64,000 nt of DNA from Pomphorhynchus laevis (lineage: Eukaryota > Acanthocephala > Palaeacanthocephala > Echinorhynchida > Pomphorhynchidae): NCBI GenBank assembly GCA_012934845.2, contig WNNJ02001810.1, forward strand, positions 62,001 to 126,000. The letters are read 5' to 3'. The position numbers and the translations under genes were made by a program. A model generated the notes under the pieces. The model ran no database searches and was not told where the DNA came from. It worked only from the letters and a program-made list of their open reading frames with translations. Below, one piece after another: positions 11,991 to 20,836 of the stretch; the first letter of the stretch is position 1, and each line of letters opens with the position of its first letter.

Positions 11991-14843
11991 CTAGTCAATC
12001 TCACTCCTAAGCATACTTTTCGTCTTAGTTTATTCAACACTCGCTCCATTCTTCATAAAGCTGATATGCTTCTCAATATCTTCGATCAATTATCTATCGA
12101 TATTCTCTGCATTACCGAATCCTGGCATTGTGACTCCGACGATCTTGCTATTCGTCGTCTATGTCGCTCTGGTTGTTCTCTAGTTGAATCAGCTCGTCAA
12201 ATTGCATATCATACATCTACTGCTTCTAACCATGGCGGTATTGTTGCCATTGCTCGTCACCCAATGTCTTTACGTAAAATCAACGTTAACATCCGTTACA
12301 CTTCGTTCGAATTACTCATATGCAGATTATCAACGCCTTTCCTCTGGAACTTGTGATTGTATACCGTCCAGGTTCAGTTGCCCCATCACGTATCTTCTTT
12401 AACGACCTTGCAGATCTTATGTCTCACTGTTCATTGTCTTATACTCCTTTTGTTCTCGGTGACTTTAACATTCGTCTTGATCGCCCAGCTGACTCTATCA
12501 CTTTAACTAATCTTTTTTCTGATTTTTACTATAAATTACTTTCAACAAGCCCAACTCATATCCTCGGCGGTGCTCTCGACATCATTGCTGTCCCTAACTG
12601 CTTCAATGACTATACTTCCTTGTCAATTACTGATCCTGGTTTGTCCGATCATTTCCTTGTCACTCTTACTATTACTCGTCCCCATCCTCCTTCTCCGCCT
12701 CCACCATTATCCACACCAAGTCGACCCTGGAAGCTTCTCGATATCCCTATTCTCTGCACAGCCTTACTCAATTCTTCACTCTTTTCACTTCCTCTTAACT
12801 ATCTCTCTCCCGGTGATCTATGCATTCTGTTTGATTCCGAACTTACGTCGATCCTCAATAACCTTCTGCCTAGTCGACTTCGACGTTCCCAGCGCTAGCG
12901 CCATGCTCCCTGGTTCGATTCTGAATGTAGTCTTTCTAAGCGTCGACTACGTCACTCTTTTCGTATATATAAACGCTTTCTTAAACGTTCTCCCAACTCA
13001 CTCCCTCCAAATCTCCGTGATTCCTACTTTTCTCAACGCCGTTCATATCTCATTCTTATACGTACTCTCTTTTGGCGAAATCAACTCGAGTCATCTTCCA
13101 ACTCTAAATCTCATTGGAAAATCTTAAACTCAATTCTTTCACGATCATCTACCCCTTGTAATATAAATCCTGATGAATTTTCTTCTTATCTACAAACTAA
13201 GCTATCTAATTTACTTTCCCTACTACCCATAGCCCCCTTGTACCCACTCTTCTCTTTAAATACTTCCCTCCCAGAACTATTCCACCTTCTTCCCGTTTCG
13301 TCTGATGAAGTTTCTTCGGTTCTGCTGTTATTACCTAATAAAACCTCTCCTTCTGACCCAATTCCCACTCACTTGCTTAAAAATATCTGCTTATCTATCT
13401 TATCCTTCCTAACCACATTGTTCAACTCGTCCATCCGTAGCCGTACATTTCCTTCCATCTGGAAATGCGCCACTGTTCATCCTATCATCAAAATGCAATC
13501 TCTCGACTCTTCACTAACATATTCGTACCGTCCTATTTCACTTCTCCTAACTCTTTCTAAACTCCTTGAGCGTCTCGTTCTCAAGCAAGTTAATATATAT
13601 CTCTTTTCCTCAAACTTATTTCCTCCCTTCCAAGCCGCTTTTCGTTCTAATTACTCTACCGAAATTGCATGTCTTAAAGTTTATAACGACTTACTCATAT
13701 CGCGCGATCATAAATTATGTAGTGTCATAGTTTCTCTTGATCTATCGTCTGCTTTTGACATCGTCGATCACTCGATTCTTCTCCATCGCCTTCGTCATGA
13801 TTATGGCTTCTCTTTACCCACTGTATCATGATTTTCTTCATATCTATCAAACCGTACATTTCGCGTCTATTCTAACTATTCTCTCCCATCCTTCGTCCAT
13901 TCCGTCCGGTGTTCCACAAGGCTCCGTATTAGGCCCTATACTTTTCTCTCTTCTTCTTGGTGATTTGTCTTCGATTTCTCATAAATTTAACTTCCATGTT
14001 ATGCAATATGCTGATGATATTCTCATCTATGCTCATGCACCTGTTTATCGTATTCACGATCTTAGTGTTTCCGCTTCGGACTGTCTTGTCTCAATTTCCA
14101 ATCATCTTTCTTCCCTCGCCTTTCTCTGAATCCTGATAAATCCAAAATTGTGGATCCTACCTCGACGCCTCGGCTTCGAACCTCCCTCCGTATCATTAAA
14201 TTCTACAATTATTCCTATCGTTGATAATCTCGTTTTCCTAAGCTTCCATTTTGACAACCGACTTTCACTTAAACCTTTCGTTGGAGATAAAATACGCTCA
14301 TCTACCTTGATTCTCCGCAACCTCCGTCAAGTTCGTAGATTGATCGATTTCCCTTCTTGTATCACTCTAATATCTTCTCTCCTTTTTTCTAGACTCGATT
14401 ATTGTCTTAGTCTATTTTCCAACTCACCTAAATCCACTCTTCTTCCCCTACAACGCATCGTCAAAGCAGCCGTCCGAATTCTCCTCCGTCTTCGTCGTTT
14501 TGATCATACATCCTACCATCTTGCTTCTCTCGATTTGCCTACAATTTATTGTCGTGTTCAAATTCGTCTTCTTATTGTTGCTTTCCGCCTTGTAACTCTT
14601 CATACCCCTTCATTTCTCAATCTTCCTTTTCTTGATAATTCTCGTCCTGTTTACTGTTCCTTGCGTTCCTGTAATTCCCTTCTTTTACATGTCCCAAACT
14701 ACTCTACCTCCTTTGGACTCCGCTCCTTCATCGTGGCTGCTCCTCTATCGTGGAACCATCAACCCATTCATATACGCCAATCAACTTCCATGCCGTGCTT
14801 CAAACGACAAATCCGATCCCATTTAAACAATTTATCTGCTTGA
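11958..14843 (+). pseudogene. B1 ORF2, APE endonuclease and reverse transcriptase
   Basis: The endonuclease starts at the ATG at 11958 (LSLFNTRSILHKADM, CITESWH). It shifts frame at about 12330 and continues with VYRPGS, VLGDFNIRLD and LSDHFLVTL to 12898. The reverse transcriptase covers about 13240-14843 in several frames, with YRPISLL, SLDLSSAFDIVDHS, SGVPQGSVLGP and YADD near 14008. The end matches the family A C-terminus. Several frameshifts and stops make it inactive. Confidence 0.82.
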
Positions 14844-14925
14844 CTTTTTCATTTTTGTTTGTGGACTTGTAAGCGTACAGCTTGTACGCATTTGCCACAT
14901 TAAATAAATTTGTATTATTATTAGG

Positions 14926-15585
14926 ATCCGGACACTATTCTTAAGAACTAGGAGACTATTCTTAGGATTCAGACAATATTTTAGCAACTCGGACACTATT
15001 CTAAGAATTCCGACACAATTCTTAGGATTTGGCAAATATTCTTAGAATCCGTACGCTTTTTCCTGACAATATTCTTTTAGATCCGGACACTATTCTGAGG
15101 ATACGGTTAATATTATTAGTTTCCGTACAACATTCTTATGATCCGGGCACTATTATTAGAAGTTAGACACTGATCTTAGGATCCGAATACTATTCTTAGA
15201 ATCCCGGACGATATTCTTTTAGATTTGGACACTATTCTTAGGATTCGAACAGTATTCTTATGATTTCGCATACTATTCTTACGATCCGAACAATATTCTT
15301 AAGATGCGGACACTATTCTGATGATCCAAACACTATTCTTATGATCTGGACACTAATCTTTAGATCCGGGCTCTATTCTTAAGATCTGGACACTATTCTT
15401 AAGATCTCGAACACTATTCTTAGGATACAGAAACTATTCTCATGATTCAACACTATATTATGTCAGAATACTATTCAAATATTTCGGACACTATTCTTTG
15501 GATGCAGACGTTATTTTTAGTATTCGGACACTATTCTTTGGATTCGGACGTTATTTTTAGTATCTGGACACTAGTATGAAACCTG
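14926..15585. repeat. 20-bp satellite array, block 2
   Basis: The same degenerate 20-bp unit as block 1 (GGACACTATTCTTAGGATCC-like), starting directly at the tail of B1. About 33 units, with variants such as TTTGGAT and GACGTTATTTTTAG. Confidence 0.92.
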
Positions 15586-15805
15586 ATAACATACCAGTTC
15601 CTACTGGCTACCTCTCATTCTTCTTCTGATATATTGTATGTTATTTATTAGTCAATTTATAGCAATTGATTTTTATTTTAATTTTAAATTTTAAATTTGG
15701 CTTGATATAAATATAAATTGGATAAAATCTTATATAATTATTTATTATCTATCTTTATTTTTGATTTATATATAGTATAAAATACGTAAACTCTGTTATC
15801 TGATT
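15586..15805 (+). repeat. AT-rich interspersed repeat inside satellite
   Basis: It begins CCTGATAACATACCAGTTCC and continues with TGTATGTTATTTATTAGTCA and a T/A-rich segment ending TTGATATAAATATAAATTGG. The same segment occurs at 37762-37960 (inverted), 58880-59045 and in part at 63555-63740. No ORF. Satellite units lie on both sides. Confidence 0.75.
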
Positions 15806-16770
15806 TGATTCTTAGAATCCGGACACTGTTATGAAGATCCGGACATTTTTTTATTATCCGAACGCTTTTCTTATTATCGGACACTATTCTTACGATAAGG
15901 ACACTATTCTTAGAATTCTAAACACTAATGTTAGGATTCGGACATTATTCTTATGATTTGGACACTATTCTTAGGATTGGGACGCAATTCTTAGGACCAA
16001 GACACTATTTTGAGTCGGAAACTGTTCATAGGAATTGGACACTATTTTTAGGATCTGCACACTATTTTAGGATCCAGTTACTATTCTTAGGACCTGCGCA
16101 CTAGTCTTTGGATGCGGAAACTATTATTAGTATTCGATACTATTCTTAGAATTCGGAAACTATTTTGAGGTTCCAAACATTATTCTTAGTATTCGAACAC
16201 TATCTTAAGAAGCCACACACTATTCTTAGGATTCGGACACTATTATTAAGATTCGGATACTATTCTTAAGATCCGGGCACTATTCTGAAAATTCTAACAT
16301 TATTCTGTGGATTCGGACAATATTCTTAGGATCTAAACACTAGAATTCACACACTATTCTTACGATCCGGACACTGACATTAGGATTCGGATACTATTCT
16401 TAGGATCCGGACACTATTTTTAGTATGTGAACACTATTGTTAGGATACGGACACTATTCTTAGTATCCCGGGCACTATTGTTAGGATCCGGAAACTTTTC
16501 TTAAAATCAGGGTACTATTCTTATGATTCAGACACTTTTATTAGGATCCTAGGCACTTCTTAGGATACGGACACTATTCTTAGGATCTGGAACATTATTC
16601 CTAGGATCTTAACACTATTCTTAGTGTTCAGGACGCTGTTCTGATGATCCGGACACTATTCTTATGATCCGGACACTATTCTTATAATCCAGGCACTATT
16701 GAAGGATTTTGACACTATTCTTAGAATCTAAACACTATTCTTAGGATTCGGACATCATTATTATGATATG
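15806..16770. repeat. 20-bp satellite array, block 3
   Basis: Continuation of the same 20-bp satellite, about 47 units. The last clear unit ends near 16765. Several units here match the consensus closely (for example around 16640-16690). Confidence 0.92.
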
Positions 16771-17314
16771 AATTACTGTTGTGAATGTAAGGGTGATTTG
16801 TCACAAATTTACGTTTAAACAGCGCATTTTGACAAAAGTAATTCATTCATAAAGGACCATATTTAATATCCAGATTATATTTAAGGACGATATGATATTT
16901 TAAAAAATTCTTTTTTATAGACTATTTACTTATAAATTAAGTTAATAAATTTCAGCTGTAGACTTATATAAAATTAATATTTTTTAATTTTATTGATTTG
17001 AAATTACATTTGCCGCAAACAAATGGTTAACTAATTTTTGTGTATTTAAAAGTATTATATTGTTAAAATTGTCATCTTTGACAAGATGGTAAATGCTAAT
17101 TATAAGCCTTTTTAATAAATTACAAAGAGAGATGTTTTTTGGAGAAATCAATCGAATTGATTTAACAATCAGTATCGGATTATAAGATCGGGAAGTACAA
17201 AAATCTATAAGTTTAAAAATTTCCATTCTTAGACGTTATGCTTCCGATTTACGGACATTTCTCAAAACGGATTTCATGTAAGCTGTATCGATTAAGACGA
17301 GCAAATTTTTTTGA
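16771..17314. other. ERO1 3' flank, no recognised gene
   Basis: AT-rich. A 78-codon frame at 17226-16990 (-) has no recognisable motif and is most likely 3' UTR or chance. An AATAAA on the minus strand lies at about 16989-16994, some 320 bases after the ERO1 stop, and could be its poly(A) signal. Confidence 0.45.
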
Positions 17315-18841
17315 TTAAAGCTCACTATGAAACATTTCGTTGGACATTTTTCTAAAATGAACTATGTGTTGCAGGCTTTCGGAACATCTGGCAAAACCAT
17401 TCATCAGAGCAACAACTTGACTTCTTTTAAGTTGCGGTATGATGTCACTGTGACTGTATGACGACCTCGCTGACGTGGAAGAAATATTGTGAAAGAGAAT
17501 ATTAAGTGCTGTACCTATTGCTTTGATTTGTATTCGCCCCCACATGCGGCATTTATCGCAGGCAACACAGTCCATTATCTTTGTGATATTCACGAATTTA
17601 CTACGAAACGTTTCCTTTATAGCGTCAGACAAACAACTTCGATCAACATCATCCATAAAAGAAACAGAGTCAGTTTGGAACATTGTACTTTCATCAAACA
17701 TGCAGTCAAGACTGTTTACGTAATCAAGAAATTTGTTCATCAAGCATTGTGAACTAATAAATGTACTTGTTGTACAACAATGTGGTTGTTCTTCATTATT
17801 AAATATGTTGCCACTAAGTTCATCCCTGCATTTTGTGGCACCGTCGTCGTATTGAAGTGTTCGTAAATATGGTGTGGCTTTAATTAATGCTCGCAATTCT
17901 AGCAAATACACAAAATACAGATTTTTAAGAAAGCATGTACCTTGGCCATTAGTTTGTGCAGAACCGAATCGACGTGTAAACTCAGGTAGATTGTAGTCCC
18001 ATTTGTCTGTAAGCAAGCTATCTGGAAAGTAGAATTGCGCACATACGTGAATATTAACACTTGTGTGAAATCCCGATACGATACTATAGAATATCTTATT
18101 CTCCAAACAGGCATGTTCAATATTTTGAGAATCATCAGGGTTAGCAGCTAATTTACTGACAGAAGCATTTTGCACGGGACTTGCATTACGACGGCATTTA
18201 TTTGTCAACGACCAGCAACAGTTTTCATCATATATGGCTTTCCAAATACGCCATGAAGATTCTCCACGGTAACCAGTGTATCTTTCAGGATTCTTTTGTA
18301 AATCTACGAATACACTGTCTGGATTATCTTCATCGTCTGGTATGTCACAGAATGTAGGGTATCCGAAAATATATTGTTGTGAACTGCAACCTTTCGCTTC
18401 ACAATTTTGTTGACAAAGTGTTTTCGACGACATATCTAGGTTACCTAATGGATCGTTAGCTTCGCAAATTGTGTGAGAGTATTGAAGTGTGTTAGAGTTC
18501 CAATTGCGAGCTATCTGATCCGGCAAATCTTTTGTAGAGCACGGATCTACTGAGCATCCTTGACCAAAGCATTTTTCAACCGGAGGCCAAAAAGAGCAAT
18601 TTGGTTTTAATTGAGTTTTATAAAAGCGAAAATAAGGTCGAACAATAATTTGAGATAGCAATTCGTTTACTTTTACGTTAAACGAGTCTAATTGTTTTAC
18701 TGAGCAATTTGAATTTGGTATTTGTCCTACTAATCCGCAAAATACAGGACATCTCCCCCATTCGTTATTAGCTTTGCAAATACGAATAGCTAATAATATC
18801 AGCAAAATTAGTGAACGTATACTACTCAGACGACAGTTCAT
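17315..18841 (-). CDS. ERO1: ERO1 endoplasmic reticulum oxidoreductin
   Basis: 508 residues from the first ATG (18841-18839). The upstream in-frame TTG has no Met. ERO1 is an FAD enzyme of the ER lumen that reoxidises protein disulfide isomerase and passes electrons to oxygen. Residues 1-23 form a signal peptide (LILLILLAIR). The regulatory/shuttle block is CFGQGCSVDPC (C91, C96, C101). FAD-site blocks are YTGYRGESSWRIWKAIYDEN (189-207) and IFYSIVSGFHTSVNIHVCA (250-268). LKNLYFVYLLELRAL lies at 305-319. The active site is CVACDKC (425-431), with C428/C431 as the flavin-side pair. All landmarks of the animal family are present at normal length. The coding region has no intron, which is unusual for an animal ERO1. 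An acceptor-like TTGATTTTAG lies about 30 bases before the ATG and could be the end of a 5' UTR intron or a trans-splice site. It is the only clear single-copy host gene here. Confidence 0.96.
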   Translation of the reverse strand: MNCRLSSIRSLILLILLAIRICKANNEWGRCPVFCGLVGQIPNSNCSVKQLDSFNVKVNELLSQIIVRPYFRFYKTQLKPNCSFWPPVEKCFGQGCSVDPCSTKDLPDQIARNWNSNTLQYSHTICEANDPLGNLDMSSKTLCQQNCEAKGCSSQQYIFGYPTFCDIPDDEDNPDSVFVDLQKNPERYTGYRGESSWRIWKAIYDENCCWSLTNKCRRNASPVQNASVSKLAANPDDSQNIEHACLENKIFYSIVSGFHTSVNIHVCAQFYFPDSLLTDKWDYNLPEFTRRFGSAQTNGQGTCFLKNLYFVYLLELRALIKATPYLRTLQYDDGATKCRDELSGNIFNNEEQPHCCTTSTFISSQCLMNKFLDYVNSLDCMFDESTMFQTDSVSFMDDVDRSCLSDAIKETFRSKFVNITKIMDCVACDKCRMWGRIQIKAIGTALNILFHNISSTSARSSYSHSDIIPQLKRSQVVALMNGFARCSESLQHIVHFRKMSNEMFHSEL

Positions 18842-19244
18842 AGAATGCGCGAACCGCAGCTTTTGCTTATCTAAAATCAAACAGTTTCAAGTCTATACTT
18901 TTTCAGTTTTAAGCTTTAAAAATATCATGCAAACTTAAAGAAGAAAAGTTCTAAAAAATAAAAAAAAGTAAAAAAGTAATACCAAGGTTCTTTCACTTTA
19001 TTTAGGTTTTATAATAGGATCAAAAAATGGTCATTGATCCGAAAGAATTAATGCGATTTATCAATATTCACAGCAATCATAATTAGGAAGCCGAAATTGA
19101 ATGATTTTGTAAAAAATTTTATTTGCGAAATGAAATCATATATTTTTAAGTTTATTTAATTGTGAAGTCATTGCTATAATTGAAATTTTTAATAACACTC
19201 ATGATGAATGTCAATAAACAAGACTAATTGTTGATAAAGAAGAA
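18842..19244. other. ERO1 upstream region
   Basis: AT-rich intergenic sequence upstream of ERO1 and downstream of LINE remnant H. It should hold the ERO1 promoter. No motif can be called with confidence. Confidence 0.4.
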
Positions 19245-20130
19245 TCGAGTTATCGTCTGCCAACATTTAAAGATGGAAGGATGCAGTGTAGGTATTGAAT
19301 CAGTGGCTTCAAACCTTATAGCATATGACTTTACCAGCCTACACAGTATCGTGTCCCGCCTCTGAGCTGTTTCATAATCACGGAACTCATTTTTAGTTAT
19401 TGGATAACTCGCTTAAACACAATATTCTAGGTCTGGTCTGACCGAAGATTTATACAATCTTGTAAACGTACCAATATTCATCATTAGAAAATAATTCCAA
19501 ATAAAATACAATACACATATACATTTTTGGCGCTCATATTCAATATTCAATTTAGTTTTTAGTGATTTATGTACAACTATCCATAAATCCCTATATTGTG
19601 AGGCCAGACTCTAGCTTAATCTTCCTATGCTATACACATGATATATTAAATGTTACCCAAGTTTCATAATAATACACTTTTGTGAATTTAGATGCTTCCC
19701 AGTTTCATTACACCATTTATATAAATTATAGAGAGATTCCTGTAGTGGCAAACAGTCCGAGGAATCGCAAATTACTCTCCATGTCTTCAAATTATCCGCG
19801 AATGCTAAAGAGTCGTCACAGAGGCGAAGAAGTAGATCATAGATAAATATTATGAATAATAAAGTTCCAATCGCATAACCTTGTGGCACTCCCGAAAATA
19901 AACTCTTACTGTTTGAAAATGATCCTCCAACACGAACTTGAAAAGTTCATAGTTATAGAAAATTTCTAATTTATTAGCTAAGTTGTACTTAAAACCCGTA
20001 GTAACGTAATAAGCTTACGAAATCCTCATGAGTGACTCTATCAATAGCCTTGAAGAGATCAAGAAAAATAATATCGGCCGAATATCCATAATTCACGGCA
20101 TTGTACCATCATTCACACGCATTTATTAGT
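19245..20130 (-). mobile_element. LINE remnant H (CR1/Jockey-like reverse transcriptase)
   Basis: On the minus strand, from 20130 downward, the sequence reads IIFLDLFKAIDRVTHEDFV, then PQGYAIGTLLFIIFIYDLLL and the catalytic box as FADN (usual FADD) near 19800. It continues with LYKWCNETGKHLNSQKC, YRDLWIVVHKSLKTK and near 19430 RLYKSSVRPDLEYCV. Stops and frameshifts are frequent and an internal part is missing. It resembles families C and D more than A and B. This is an old, inactive copy. Confidence 0.75.
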
Positions 20131-20630
20131 CAAACCGGAACGATCCGGCCTAAAATAATGTTAGGAATCTGATAAGATATTGTTTCGATTAAGATGTAAT
20201 CTTAGTATTTTGCCAATAAGATGTTCGATCATGTTGGAAAATACACTTGTTAAGCAAATTGATAGAAAATTAGAGCAAGTTAGAGATGGATACCTTTTAA
20301 GAATAAAAACTATAACAGCACATTTCCAAGCATCGATAATTCAACAGTATGTCAGACTGTAATCAAGCAATTGATATGAATATCCACAAACAATCAGTAT
20401 CAAATCATTTTAAATGTGAAATATCGTCAGGATCAGATGATTTTGAAGAATTAAGGTGTAACTTTATCAGCAATTTCGTTTAATTGAAGTGATAACATAA
20501 GGTCAGGGTAAGTTATAGAATAGACTGCCAGTTAATTAATATCATAATTAATAATTAATCAATCAATCAATAATCCTTTATTTTTACTTCAAATATATGG
20601 ACTTAATATATAAAACAAAATAAAAGTTGT
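20131..20630. other. Intergenic, short simple repeat
   Basis: No gene recognised. Near 20550-20575 there is a short (AATC)n tract. A 60-codon frame at 20180-20362 has no recognisable motif. Confidence 0.5.
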
Positions 20631-20760
20631 TTCAATGGGAGGTAACAGTAGCCCAATTATAGCTGACTTAGTTTTAAGCTTTATAGAATATGAATTTGTT
20701 CATAACTGAGTAAAAACTAAATCTAAACAATATAAATATATGAAATATATGTTTCGATAT
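20631..20760 (+). mobile_element. Penelope-like element reverse-transcriptase fragment
   Basis: The plus strand reads SMGGNSSPIIADLVLSFIEY, the block after the GVPMGG motif of PLE reverse transcriptases. After one stop it reads KYMKYMFRY in the same frame. The next residues in the other PLE copy of this window are IDD, the catalytic acids, but here the 3' tail of LINE A2 starts instead. No continuation is seen on the far side of A2. Confidence 0.78.
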
Positions 20761-20836
20761 AAAAAAGGATTTATTTTAACGTGGCAAATGCGTGCCAGCG
20801 CACGCTTACATGACCACAACAAAACAAAACTGTGAA

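Larger units (their letters stand above)
10500..14925 (+). mobile_element. CR1-like LINE family B, copy B1
   Basis: An apparently full-length but decayed element inside the 20-bp satellite. In order it has 5' tandem monomers (10532-10628), ORF1 from 10674, ORF2 from 11958, and a 3' UTR with a hairpin (stem GCGTAC 14873-14878 with GTACGC 14884-14889, loop AGCTT). The tail is AAATAAATTTGTATTATT, running straight back into satellite. The organisation matches family A, but sequence identity is clearly lower, so B is a separate family. Confidence 0.88.

Noticed and set aside
9005-16770. A CRISPR-like array
   Set aside because: The units are contiguous 20-bp degenerate tandem repeats without spacers, in a eukaryotic context.
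16990-17226. A small gene downstream of ERO1
   Set aside because: 78 AT-rich codons without any motif, within the likely ERO1 3' UTR.
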